Part shown: positions 23,875-34,240 of the stretch, piece after piece
Layout of the letters: the number at the start of each line of letters is the position of its first letter
Position numbering within the stretch: the stretch's first letter is position 1
Source: Variovorax sp. Root318D1
GTDB lineage: Bacteria; Pseudomonadota; Gammaproteobacteria; Burkholderiales; Burkholderiaceae_C
Assembly: GCF_001424835.1 (NCBI RefSeq)
Contig: NZ_LMCQ01000012.1
Span: 683,005-747,004, forward strand
Length of the DNA stretch: 64,000 nucleotides
Reading direction: 5' to 3'
Position numbers and translations under genes: made by a program
The notes under the pieces: model-generated
The model's input: the letters and a program-made list of their open reading frames with translations, nothing else
Told to the model about the DNA's origin: nothing
The model's database searches: none

Positions 23875-25662
23875 TCAGCGCTTCTCGTCCTCCCAGTCCA
23901 CCCAATCCACCGCATGGGTCTCGAGATATCGGCTGACGGTGGTACCGATGGTCGGAAAGAACGCCCCATCCCCAAGCCGCTCGAAAAGCCCGAACCGCTT
24001 CAGCTTGTCCTTGACGGGGTCCTTCATCTCGGCAAAGCACAACTGAATGCCGGCCGCGTGCAGGGTTTCGATCAACTCGGCCAGCATGTCGGCGGAGGTC
24101 ACGTCCACGCTGGTGATGGGTTCTGCCGCAACGACCAGCCAGCGCACTGGCGTAGGCGACGAAGCCACGGCGTCGAGCACCCGGTCGTGGAACAGTTCGG
24201 CGTTGGCGAAGAACAGCGGCGCATCCCAGCGAAACAGGACGAGGCCGGGGATAAGGCGCGCATCGGGATAGCGCGTGATGTCGTGGTAGCCCTTGACGCC
24301 GTCGGCGCGTCCCAGAACGGCGGAGTACGGGCGCCAGGCATCCCACAGGAATTCGATGACCGCAATCACGATGGCCAAGCCGATGCCTTCGACCGCGCCC
24401 AGCACCGCCACGCCGGCGGTACAAGCGATCGACAGCCAGAACTCCCAGCGCTGGATGCGATAGATTCGTCGCAGGTCGGCGACCTCGATCAGGCCGATGG
24501 CCGATGCAATCACCACCGCGGCCAGTGCGCTGGTGGGCAGGTTTTTCAGCAGGTCGGGCGCCACCACCAGCAGCAGGGCAACAGCCAGCGCGCCGACGAT
24601 TCCGGTCAGCTGGGTCTTGGCGCCTGCGGCCTCGGCCACGGGGGTGCGTGACGAACTGCTGCTGACAGCAAAGCCCTGAAAAAGTCCGGCCGCCAGGTTG
24701 GCGGCGCCGAGCGCCACCATCTCCTGGTTCGGGTCGACATAGCTGCGGGTCCGTGCCGCATAGACACGAGAGAGCACGCTGGTGTCGGCGAACGAGACGA
24801 GAGCGACGGCACAACCGCCGATCAGGACTGGGACGATGTCGGCAGTGGTGATCCACGGGATAGTGAACGCAGGCAGACCTTGAGGGACCGTGCCAAGGAC
24901 CGACACCCCGGCGCCTGCCGCAAGGTCCAGCACGCCAACGGCGGCGGTCGCTCCCACCACCGCGATCAGGATGCCTGGCACGCGCTTGCGGCCCTTGAGC
25001 AGCAGGATGACGGCCAGTGTGCCCGCGCCGACCATGAACGTGGTCCAGTGGGTCTTGCCATCCATCACCGCAGTAGCGATGGCTCTCAGGTTTCCCAACG
25101 GTCCGTCGCCCTCGATCGAAAAGCCGAAAAGCTTGGGCAGTTGGCTGATCAATACCGCCAGCGCGATGCCGTTCATGTAGCCGTAGCGAATCGGCTTGGA
25201 GAGAAGCTCGGTGACGAAGCCCAGGCGCGCGATGCCGGCAAGGATGCACACCGCCCCCGACACGATCGCCATCATGCCCGCAAGGGCGACCGCGCGATGC
25301 GGGTCGCCGCCAGACAATGGGAGAACGACGGCCAGAATAACGGCAGCCAACGAGGAATCCGGGCCCAGCACCAGAATCCGACTGGGTCCGAACGCGGCGT
25401 ACGCGAGCAACGCAACGATGGTTGCGTAGAGGCCATAGATGCCGGGTACGCCCGACGCCTCCGCGTAGGCGATGCCGACGGGCACCAGCATCGTGGTCAG
25501 CACCAGTCCGGCAACGATGTCGTGCCGCAGCCAGGCCACCTGGTACTCGCGCAGCGTGCGCAGCCCCGGCAACCAGCGGCTCCACCCGGTCTGATCGGCC
25601 TTCGTCCGCCGCGCAATACGGCCCGGTTCCGGGAGGGGGGGCGAAGGATCCGTATTGCTCAT
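23875..25662 (-). CDS. SulP-family anion transporter with STAS domain
   Basis: A 595-residue inner-membrane SulP (SLC26-type) transporter. About 12-14 hydrophobic segments occupy residues 40-440 and include the family signatures VPVGIAYAEASGVPGIYGLYA and GLFQGFAVSSSSSRTPVAE; a cytoplasmic STAS domain fills about 460-570. Substrates of the family include sulfate, bicarbonate and C4-dicarboxylates; the sequence does not decide. The start at 25662 is an ATG; a longer TTG start at 25701 is possible. It is divergent from the lysine-rich protein gene at 25845. Confidence 0.92.
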   Translation of the reverse strand: MSNTDPSPPLPEPGRIARRTKADQTGWSRWLPGLRTLREYQVAWLRHDIVAGLVLTTMLVPVGIAYAEASGVPGIYGLYATIVALLAYAAFGPSRILVLGPDSSLAAVILAVVLPLSGGDPHRAVALAGMMAIVSGAVCILAGIARLGFVTELLSKPIRYGYMNGIALAVLISQLPKLFGFSIEGDGPLGNLRAIATAVMDGKTHWTTFMVGAGTLAVILLLKGRKRVPGILIAVVGATAAVGVLDLAAGAGVSVLGTVPQGLPAFTIPWITTADIVPVLIGGCAVALVSFADTSVLSRVYAARTRSYVDPNQEMVALGAANLAAGLFQGFAVSSSSSRTPVAEAAGAKTQLTGIVGALAVALLLVVAPDLLKNLPTSALAAVVIASAIGLIEVADLRRIYRIQRWEFWLSIACTAGVAVLGAVEGIGLAIVIAVIEFLWDAWRPYSAVLGRADGVKGYHDITRYPDARLIPGLVLFRWDAPLFFANAELFHDRVLDAVASSPTPVRWLVVAAEPITSVDVTSADMLAELIETLHAAGIQLCFAEMKDPVKDKLKRFGLFERLGDGAFFPTIGTTVSRYLETHAVDWVDWEDEKR

Positions 25663-25805
25663 AAGCCACTGCTGCTTGGTGGAGCGTGAAGATGCGCGCA
25701 AGGAAAGACAAGAGGAAAGATCCGGGTGCTGCCGGCGCCCCTGCTTCGACGTGATGGTCCATCGACGGACAGGCTCTTGAGAAGACTCCGATTGCGTTCA
25801 AAATA

Positions 25806-25828
25806 ATGGTGTAAATCATTTACACCAT
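25806..25828. promoter_or_regulatory. 23-bp perfect palindrome upstream of histone-like gene
   Basis: ATGGTGTAAAT at 25806-25816 and ATTTACACCAT at 25818-25828 form a perfect 11-bp inverted repeat around a single C. It ends 16 bp before the ATG of the lysine-rich protein gene and about 144 bp upstream of the divergent SulP start. No T-run follows, and its position just before a start codon suits an operator for a dimeric repressor. I do not recognise the regulator. Confidence 0.6.
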
Positions 25829-25844
25829 AATCGAAATATCCTCA

Positions 25845-26657
25845 ATGACTGACTTTGGCATGACCAACAACGAAATGACTTCCTCGCCCAGCGACGCAAC
25901 CGACCCGACAGTGGTCGCTTCCGCGGTCCAGCCTCCGGCAGAGTCGACAACGCCTGCTGCACCACAGCTGCCGTCGAACCCGCCAATCGCCAAGCCGGTT
26001 GCACGCAAAAGGCCGGCGGCCAAGAAGGCGCCAGTGCGCGAACCCAAAGTAGCCGCGACGAAGAAGGCGGCCGTCAAGAAGACCGCCGCCAAGAAGGTCT
26101 CGCCTCGGAAGGCCACGCCGGCAAAACCGGTGGTTACGAAGTCCTCGGCAAAAAAGGCAGCGGTGACCAAGAAGGCTGCAGTCGCCAAGAAGGCAACGCC
26201 GACCAAAGCCGGCGCCAAGACCACCGCCGCACCCAAAGAGTTGACGTCAGTGAAGAAAGCATCCGTGAAGAAAGCATCAGTAAAGAAGACAGTTGCAAAG
26301 AAGACGGGGCCGCTGAAGGCCAAGACGGTGAAGGCCGTCGTCGCGCCGCCTCAGGTCACCCGGCCCGCTCCTCCCCGCACGGAATTGGCAACGTCTTTCC
26401 AGGCCACTTCCTCCGAGTCCGCCCGCGACGCGGCCAAGACCAAAGGCAAGCTCGTGCGAGACAGCTTCACGATGCCCCAGCAGGACTTCGGTCTGATTGC
26501 CGTCCTCAAGGATCGCGCGCTAGGTTTCAAACGCCCCGCCAAGAAGAGCGAGCTGCTGCGAGCCGGGCTGCACGCGCTTCAACAACTCACCGACACCCAA
26601 CTGCGCGGTGCGCTGGACTCGCTGGCGCCGCTGAAGGCTGGGCGCCCGAAGAAGTAG
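25845..26657 (+). CDS. Lysine/alanine-rich histone H1-like protein with C-terminal folded domain
   Basis: A 270-residue protein in two parts. Residues about 45-175 are a low-complexity, strongly basic tail of AKK, VKK and ATKK repeats, like the histone H1-like AlgP/HctB/PhaF tails that bind DNA without sequence preference. Residues about 190-270 are a compact conserved region (KLVRDSFTMPQQDFGLIAVLKDR ... KKSELLRAGLHAL) that recurs in Burkholderiales proteins and looks helical. The tail contains short tandem duplications (for example the VKKASVKKAS unit), suggesting slippage-driven length variation. Likely nucleoid-associated. A second in-frame ATG at 25860 could be the true start. Confidence 0.75.
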   Translation: MTDFGMTNNEMTSSPSDATDPTVVASAVQPPAESTTPAAPQLPSNPPIAKPVARKRPAAKKAPVREPKVAATKKAAVKKTAAKKVSPRKATPAKPVVTKSSAKKAAVTKKAAVAKKATPTKAGAKTTAAPKELTSVKKASVKKASVKKTVAKKTGPLKAKTVKAVVAPPQVTRPAPPRTELATSFQATSSESARDAAKTKGKLVRDSFTMPQQDFGLIAVLKDRALGFKRPAKKSELLRAGLHALQQLTDTQLRGALDSLAPLKAGRPKK

Positions 26658-26752
26658 GCCAACCGAAGGCCGCACGGCGTTTCTCGCGGCATCGGCGATG
26701 CCTGTGCCACGAGGGCCTGGGAAAAGCGGATAAGTGGGTTGACAATGCTTTC

Positions 26753-27676
26753 ATGGCGCAGAAGAGACTCCCCGCTTTCCAGCCCCTGACCGGCATCTAT
26801 GAGCCGTCGGCGATCCAGCAGTTGCCGGATGGGCGCTTTCTTGTGGTCGAGGACGAAAAGGGGCATCCCTTCAGTCTGGTCGTGCTCGGCGCCGACGGAA
26901 GTGTCGACAGCACCGAGCTCACTGCCGGGCTGCTTCAAATATTCAGCGACTTCTGGAAACTGGATGATCTCGAAGGACTTGCCTTGGACCGCGCAGGCTT
27001 CGTCTACGCGATCACATCGCATTCCCGAGACGACGAAGGCAACGAAAAGAAGTCACGTGAACGACTGGTCCGGTTTCGGATCGAGGGGAATCGGGTCGAG
27101 GACCCCAAAGTCGTCGACGGATTGAAGCGCGCCCTGATGGCGAAGCATCCTGAACTGGCCTCGGCAGCCCAGATCCGCGATGTCAAGACCGGTGGCGGGC
27201 TCAATATCGAAGCGTTGGAGATCGGCCCGGACCAGCAGCGGCTGCTGATCGGCTTTCGCAGCCCGTTGCGCAATGGCCGAGCGATCATCGCCAGCGTCGA
27301 GAATCCGCAAGGCCTCTTCGAGGCGGATGAGGCCCCCCGGGTGGCGGCTGATCTCGATGAGCTGGATCTGGGCGGCCACGGAATTCGTGGGTTGTCCTAC
27401 GTCCCCGCCATCGGCGAGTACCTGGTCATCAGCGGGCCGATTTCGCGCGAGCCGGGCCAGTTTGCCCTCTGGCGCTGGAATGGTCAGCGAGGTGGCGCAG
27501 CGCGTCGAGTCACGGTTCCAGGTCTTCAGGGCCTGGAGCGCGCAGAAGGAGTAAGCCCGGCCGTCATCGACGGGGTCGACCGAATCATCATCGTCAGCGA
27601 CGACGGGAGCCGGAAAGCAGGTCGATCTGCGAATTATCTTCTGCTGGACCTCGATCAGCTGCAAACTGCGCATTGA
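26753..27676 (+). CDS. DUF3616 family protein
   Basis: A 307-residue cytoplasmic protein with the DUF3616 layout: YEPSAIQQLPDGRFLVVEDE, DLEGLALDRAGFVYAITSHSR, GGLNIEALEIGPDQQRLLIGFRSPL and GIRGLSYVPAIGEYLVISG suggest a beta-propeller of four to six blades. No signal peptide is present. Function is unknown; related propellers include lactonases and phytases, but no catalytic residues can be assigned here. The gene stands alone, 95 bp after the histone-like gene. Confidence 0.75.
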   Translation: MAQKRLPAFQPLTGIYEPSAIQQLPDGRFLVVEDEKGHPFSLVVLGADGSVDSTELTAGLLQIFSDFWKLDDLEGLALDRAGFVYAITSHSRDDEGNEKKSRERLVRFRIEGNRVEDPKVVDGLKRALMAKHPELASAAQIRDVKTGGGLNIEALEIGPDQQRLLIGFRSPLRNGRAIIASVENPQGLFEADEAPRVAADLDELDLGGHGIRGLSYVPAIGEYLVISGPISREPGQFALWRWNGQRGGAARRVTVPGLQGLERAEGVSPAVIDGVDRIIIVSDDGSRKAGRSANYLLLDLDQLQTAH

Positions 27677-27835
27677 ATCGTCGGCTCGGCAGGAGCCTCG
27701 CATCTTGCCGCCGGGCGGCCGAAGTCACATGCACGTCAGAGTGCAATGCGAGGATATGCATTGACGGTCGCGGACGCTGGTAGGGAATGCAATTTGCGCC
27801 TCGAATCCTGAGGTTCCTGATGTTCGCGGCCGTCC

Positions 27836-28054
27836 TTACAACAAGCCTCTGTTCTGGCTCACCCGCGCCAGGCGCGTTGCCCGGTCGGAAAACAGGGGCG
27901 CATTGGAATAGCGCAGGGTCCCGCATGTGCGGGACTCGTCGAGCTCCAGTCGCCGCACTGCGTCACGAAGCTGAAGAACATCGGCATCGTCTGCTCCGTA
28001 CAAGGCCTGCATTCGCACGAGAAGGTGCTGCAGGCGAGCTTGATCCTTACTCAT
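27836..28054 (-). CDS. Small hypothetical protein
   Basis: A 72-residue protein without recognisable family. It begins with MSKDQARLQHLLVRMQALYG, a likely amphipathic helix, and is charged throughout. The start at 28054 is supported by AAGGAC at a good distance upstream. It is divergent from the phosphatase-like gene at 28132, with 77 bp between. The stretch 27677-27835 on its 3' side holds nothing I can identify. Coding status is probable rather than certain. Confidence 0.45.
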   Translation of the reverse strand: MSKDQARLQHLLVRMQALYGADDADVLQLRDAVRRLELDESRTCGTLRYSNAPLFSDRATRLARVSQNRGLL

Positions 28055-28131
28055 CGAATCGTCCTTATAGGAAAGATGGGAAAGTTGCCGGCGAGATTGA
28101 ACTGCCACCCCTGCGCTAAGCTCGACTCTAT

Positions 28132-28632
28132 ATGTCAACGGCGGGCAAGGTCCGGGTCATTTTTGTTTCGAAGCGCAACTCGCTTCGCAGCGTTCTTGCA
28201 CATGCATGTCTCGAACACGTCGGCGGTGAACGCTTTGCGGCCCTGTCGTGCGGCTCTCCAAAGTACCTCGCCAGCGAAATTCATCCAGCCGCGCTCGGCG
28301 CGCTGGCGAGCGCCCGGATGCGACCGCCTCTTGGAATTCCAATAAGTTGGGAGAGGTTGAAGGAACGGGGTGCCGCGAGAGCCGCGTTCATCATCACGCT
28401 GGACGAGGAGACGATCGGGGCCCAGCCGGCATGGCCGGGGCAAGCGGATACCGCACTTTGGTCGATGCCGGACGTTGCCGCATTGGGAGATCCAGAAAAG
28501 ACGGCCTACGGCGCGATCCAGGCCCTCTACGCACTGCGTCGAAGACTCGAGTTGTTCGTCAACCTGCCGCTGGTCAAAGGCGACCGTGTGTCTCTCCGAG
28601 CCGATGTCCGGGATCTGGGAACCATGAGATAG
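28132..28632 (+). CDS. Low-molecular-weight phosphatase/ArsC-like protein with Ser for catalytic Cys
   Basis: A 166-residue protein of the low-molecular-weight tyrosine phosphatase/thioredoxin-type arsenate reductase fold. The P-loop is normally C-x5-R within VLFVCxxNSxRS; here it reads VIFVS13-K-R-N-S-L-R19-S, so the nucleophilic cysteine is serine while the rest of the loop is kept. The acid-loop region (about residues 100-115, LWSMPDVAALGDPEKT) is recognisable but altered. This predicts a catalytically dead or much changed enzyme. The gene is otherwise intact and of normal length, so it is unlikely to be a decaying pseudogene. It sits among short hypothetical genes with no arsenic genes nearby. 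Confidence 0.72.
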   Translation: MSTAGKVRVIFVSKRNSLRSVLAHACLEHVGGERFAALSCGSPKYLASEIHPAALGALASARMRPPLGIPISWERLKERGAARAAFIITLDEETIGAQPAWPGQADTALWSMPDVAALGDPEKTAYGAIQALYALRRRLELFVNLPLVKGDRVSLRADVRDLGTMR

Positions 28633-28644
28633 GCCGGTTGGCCC

Positions 28645-28956
28645 TCAGTCCCACGCAGGAAGCTTCTGCAACGCATCGTTGGGACGGCCCACGATGTCGA
28701 CACCCGTGATGCCGGCTCCGTCCGGCAGGAGACCGACGTCGCATACGACTTCCCAGGCATGGCTCTCGGTGCGCCTTGCAAGGCACACCTCCTCGCCGGC
28801 GGCAAGGAGGTCCTCGCATTCGCGGATGCTGATTCGCCTTGCCGCGCCGAGTGCGAATTCCGTCGAACCGAACTCCTGCTCCACAACCGGGTGAATGGCG
28901 ACGAGATCGATCTTTCCGTCTTTGAAGTGAACAGCGGTAATGGCATGCTGGGACAT
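28645..28956 (-). CDS. Hypothetical protein
   Basis: A 103-residue protein that I do not recognise. Its N terminus, AITAVHFKDGKIDLVAIHPV, looks like beta strands, and a second part contains RRISIRECEDLLAAGEEVCLA and VVCDVGLLPDGAGITGVDIVG. It is cytoplasmic by composition. It is convergent with the phosphatase-like gene, 12 bp apart. An AAGGAGGTC stretch lies before the start at 28956, a strong ribosome binding site that supports translation. Confidence 0.6.
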   Translation of the reverse strand: MSQHAITAVHFKDGKIDLVAIHPVVEQEFGSTEFALGAARRISIRECEDLLAAGEEVCLARRTESHAWEVVCDVGLLPDGAGITGVDIVGRPNDALQKLPAWD

Positions 28957-29072
28957 CTAAGACCTCCTTCGTGGAGAGCCTCACGGGGCTGCGGCGGCTG
29001 CCAGCGCCAGAGGGCTCGATCACTCGACTGTACGCCTGCTGCCGCTTGCAAGCACGCGGCAAACGAACAGAC

Positions 29073-29342
29073 TCAGGAGGTGGGCTGGTCGTCGCCAGTA
29101 AGCAGCAACTTCGTTTCGATGCCGTAGAGCGCAAGCATGCCCAGCACGTGTCCGATGGCGACGCCTGGTTCACCTGATTCGATGCGGGCGACTGTCTGGA
29201 CATGCACACCCAGCCGGGCGGCCGCAGCGGCCTGGCCTTCGCCGGTATCGATGCGCGCCTGCTTGGCGGCCGCACCCATGCGCTTGATCGCGTCGAGGGC
29301 GCCGCTGTCGATGTCCGCCGAGATGCGTTTGCCTTGAGCCAT
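29073..29342 (-). CDS. XRE-family helix-turn-helix regulator
   Basis: An 89-residue protein with one HTH domain: KRMGAAAKQARIDTGEGQAAAAARLGVHVQTVARIESGEPG, followed by a VLGMLALYGIE helix. The pattern matches the small XRE regulators and HipB-like antitoxins. No toxin gene is adjacent on the same strand, so I do not call a toxin-antitoxin pair. It is divergent from the GIY-YIG gene with only 30 bp between the two start codons, implying overlapping promoters and possible co-regulation. Confidence 0.78.
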   Translation of the reverse strand: MAQGKRISADIDSGALDAIKRMGAAAKQARIDTGEGQAAAAARLGVHVQTVARIESGEPGVAIGHVLGMLALYGIETKLLLTGDDQPTS

Positions 29343-29372
29343 CGGCAGATTGTCGCTGCACAATCCGGGCCC

Positions 29373-29651
29373 ATGCCTTCAACCTTGCCCGACGCCGGGC
29401 CCGTGCCTTACTGGCTCTACCTCCTCGAATGCGAGGGCGGCGTGTACTACACGGGGATCGCGCTCGACGTGGAGCGCCGCTTCTTTCAGCATGTCTTCGG
29501 GCTGGGCGCCAAATTCACACGGGCGCGTCCGCCGTTGCGCGTGCTTGCCGCCCGCGCTTACCCAGACAAGGGAAGTGCGCTGCGGGCGGAGATCAAGGTC
29601 AAGGCACTGCCTCGCGCCCGGAAGCTTGCCTTCTTCGAAGCCGTGGCGTGA
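29373..29651 (+). CDS. GIY-YIG nuclease-superfamily protein (UPF0213-like)
   Basis: A 92-residue stand-alone GIY-YIG domain. The family core is seen as WLYLLECEGGVYYTGIALDVERRFFQHVFGLGAKFT, with tyrosines in the two short motifs and an Arg in the following helix, then RAEIKVKALPRARK. Stand-alone members of this YhbQ/UPF0213 type are common chromosomal genes with proposed roles in DNA structure processing, poorly defined in vivo. It is divergent from a small XRE regulator. Confidence 0.87.
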   Translation: MPSTLPDAGPVPYWLYLLECEGGVYYTGIALDVERRFFQHVFGLGAKFTRARPPLRVLAARAYPDKGSALRAEIKVKALPRARKLAFFEAVA

Positions 29652-29737
29652 CGCCGACCCCGTGGGGCTCGCCCGGCCCCTGCGCATGGAAAGAAATACG
29701 CGCTTGACCGACTGCGCTTTCGGCTGAAATTCGCTAG

Positions 29738-32040
<2,303 letters not shown>

Positions 32041-33279
32041 ATGGCCACGCATGCAATCAAGGTGCCTGACCTCGGCGAAGGCATCGCAGAAGTGGAACTG
32101 GTGGCGTGGCGTGTGCAGCCCGGGGACACGGTGATTGAAGACCAGGTGCTGGCCGACGTGATGACCGACAAGGCCACCGTCGAGATTCCTTCGCCGGTGG
32201 CGGGCAAGGTGCTCGCGCTCGGCGGCGAAGTGGGGCGGCAGATGGCTGTGGGGGCGGAGCTGATCCGGATCGATGTGGAGGCCAGCGGCGAGACGGAGGC
32301 GGCGCGTGCCGCGCCGGCACCAGCAGCCGCAGTCGCGTCTTCAATTGCACCTGCACCCACGCAAATGCCGACACCCGCGCCGGCCGAACGCACGCGCCCA
32401 TCGTCCGCCAAGCCGCTCGCCTCGCCCGCTCTGCGCCATCGGGCCACGCTCCTTGGCATCGACCTTCAACAAGTGCCGGGCAGTGGCGAGCAAGGCCGCA
32501 TCCTGCACGAGGACCTCGACACCTGGCTCGTCCGCCGGAACCGATCGATGGCGCCGACTGCGGCGCCCCCTGCCGAGCGCAACGACGAGGAGGCCGTGCC
32601 AATCACCGGGGTGCGCCGCCGCATTGCACAGCGCATGCAGGATGCGATGCGCCGCATTCCGCACTTCACCTACGTCGAGGAGATCGACGTCACCGAGCTG
32701 GAGCTGCTGCGCGCGCGCATGAATGAACGCTGGGGCGCCGAGCGCGCGCACCTGACGCTGCTCCCGCTGCTGGTGCGCGCGGTGGTGCTGGCGGTGCCGC
32801 GCTTTCCGCAGGTGAATGCCCGCTTCGACGACGAAAAGGGCGTGCTCACGCGGCACGGTGCGGTGCACGTCGGCATCGCGACGCAGACGCCGGCCGGCCT
32901 CATGGTGCCGGTGCTGCGCCACGCGGAAGCACGTGACCTCTGGTCCAGCGCAACCGAAATTGCGCGCCTGGCCGAGGCCGCGCGCGCGGGCCGGGCCACG
33001 CGCGACGAACTGAGCGGCTCCACCATCACCATCACCAGCCTCGGCGCGCTGGGCGGCATTGCTTCCACGCCGATCATCAACGCGCCCGAGGTCGCGATCG
33101 TCGGCGTCAACCGCATCGTGCAGCGCCCCGTGATGCAAGGCGGCGCGGTGGTTGCGCGCCGAATGATGAACCTGTCCTCCTCCTTCGATCATCGCGTGGT
33201 GGACGGGCAGCTCGCGGCTGAATTCATTCAGGCCGTGCGGGCTTCGCTCGAATGCCCGGCGCTGCTTTTTGTCGGATGA
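32041..33279 (+). CDS. bkdB: Branched-chain 2-oxoacid dehydrogenase E2 (lipoamide acyltransferase)
   Basis: A 412-residue E2 core subunit. It has one N-terminal lipoyl domain with the lipoylated lysine K44 (MTDKATVEIP), an Ala/Pro-rich linker (about 85-120), a peripheral subunit-binding domain (about 123-160, ASPALRHRATLLGIDL), and a catalytic acyltransferase domain ending in the HxxxD active-site motif SSFDHRVVDGQ. It starts on the base after the E1 beta stop. No lipoamide dehydrogenase (E3) gene follows; E3 must come from elsewhere in the genome. The operon ends here. Confidence 0.96.
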   Translation: MATHAIKVPDLGEGIAEVELVAWRVQPGDTVIEDQVLADVMTDKATVEIPSPVAGKVLALGGEVGRQMAVGAELIRIDVEASGETEAARAAPAPAAAVASSIAPAPTQMPTPAPAERTRPSSAKPLASPALRHRATLLGIDLQQVPGSGEQGRILHEDLDTWLVRRNRSMAPTAAPPAERNDEEAVPITGVRRRIAQRMQDAMRRIPHFTYVEEIDVTELELLRARMNERWGAERAHLTLLPLLVRAVVLAVPRFPQVNARFDDEKGVLTRHGAVHVGIATQTPAGLMVPVLRHAEARDLWSSATEIARLAEAARAGRATRDELSGSTITITSLGALGGIASTPIINAPEVAIVGVNRIVQRPVMQGGAVVARRMMNLSSSFDHRVVDGQLAAEFIQAVRASLECPALLFVG

Positions 33280-33336
33280 GCGAGGCTGCCGCGCGCTGGA
33301 CGCGCAGCGTGCCGCGACAATCAAGGGTTCCTTGCA

Positions 33337-33729
33337 ATGATTGCCCCCATGTCTCCCGATCAGTTCACCGATCCCCTCGAACCGACGCCCAACGGTCTTG
33401 CCGACCAAAGCGCAGCCAAAGCTGGTCGCCTGCGTGCGGAAGCCGACAAGCTCGAAGCGTTCTGTGTCGTGGTTCGCGCAGCTTCGGCCGCAGCCGATCA
33501 CGCCGCGTTTGTCGAGGTCAGCCGCGCGGCGTCCCAGGCGCTGCATGCCAAGTTCGGCGGCGGCTCGATCACTTCGGTGTTCACGTGGTTGACCGGGCCT
33601 GCGGGAAGCGCCGCGCTGGAAAGCGTTCTTGCCGGTGAAGTGGACCTGGCCGGGCCGCTTTCCATCCAGCAGATCGTCGAAGCGATTGAGTTGGCCAAAA
33701 AGGCGGAGCTCCTGCGCCAGAAGCGCTGA
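33337..33729 (+). CDS. Hypothetical protein
   Basis: A 130-residue cytoplasmic protein that I do not recognise. It is predicted to be mainly helical: AAKAGRLRAEADKLEAFCVVVRAASAAADHAAFVEVSRAAS, then a glycine-rich turn (KFGGGSITSV) and IQQIVEAIELAKKAELLRQKR. An alternative start lies at 33349. It follows the bkd operon by 57 bp on the same strand but has no known link to it. Confidence 0.55.
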   Translation: MIAPMSPDQFTDPLEPTPNGLADQSAAKAGRLRAEADKLEAFCVVVRAASAAADHAAFVEVSRAASQALHAKFGGGSITSVFTWLTGPAGSAALESVLAGEVDLAGPLSIQQIVEAIELAKKAELLRQKR

Positions 33730-33760
33730 GGGCGCACCGCCCGTCCGTCCGCCGCGCGGT

Positions 33761-34090
33761 TCAGCCGGCCATCGCGCGGCAGGCGGCCGCGCAGTCCTTG
33801 CAGGCCTTGGCGCACGCCTGGCAGTGGTCGTGCTTGTGCTTGGCGCATTCTTCGCCGCAGGCTTGGCAGATGTCGGCGCAGAGGGCACAGATGGCTTTGG
33901 CAGACTCGCTGCCGCGTGCCATGGCGGCGGCGGCAAACTGGCAGGCGGCCGCGCAGTCCATGTCGAGCGCGATGCACCTGGCCATCATCTTGACGTCGGC
34001 TTCCTTCAGGCAGGAGGCGGCGCAGTGATTGCACGCGGTCGCGCAGCCGTTGCAGGCTTCGATGCATGCGGCGAAGGTTTCATGTGGCAT
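33761..34090 (-). CDS. Cys-rich four-helix-bundle copper-storage protein (Csp-like, DUF326)
   Basis: A 109-residue protein with 19 cysteines arranged in CxxC and CxxxC spacings along four helices (C9, 13, 16, 20, 23, 27, then 39, 46, 50, then 68-82, then 90-104). This matches the Csp family, which stores many Cu(I) ions inside a four-helix bundle. There is no signal peptide, so it is the cytosolic Csp3 type. HKHDH between helices may help copper entry. AAGGAGA precedes the ATG at 34090. It is in the same direction as the DUF4142 lipoprotein gene upstream, in a group of stress-related genes. Confidence 0.9.
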   Translation of the reverse strand: MPHETFAACIEACNGCATACNHCAASCLKEADVKMMARCIALDMDCAAACQFAAAAMARGSESAKAICALCADICQACGEECAKHKHDHCQACAKACKDCAAACRAMAG

Positions 34091-34240
34091 TGATTTCTCC
34101 TTGAATGTAGGAAAGGAGCGCATCGGCTCGTGAGATTCGACTCGTCGGCGGACACGGCCTGCTGCTCTTTCTCCGCGGTTGACTTCTTCGGACATGTCGC
34201 GTGTCGTTGACCGGGTTTCTTGCCGAAGCCGGACGGGCGA

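Noticed and set aside
28645..28956. Possible arsenic resistance cluster with the ArsC-like gene at 28132
   Set aside because: The ArsC-like protein lacks its catalytic cysteine and no arsB, arsR or acr3 gene is present in the neighbourhood.
29073..29342. Antitoxin of a toxin-antitoxin module
   Set aside because: No toxin-like gene lies on the same strand next to the XRE gene; the neighbours are a hypothetical protein and a divergent GIY-YIG gene.
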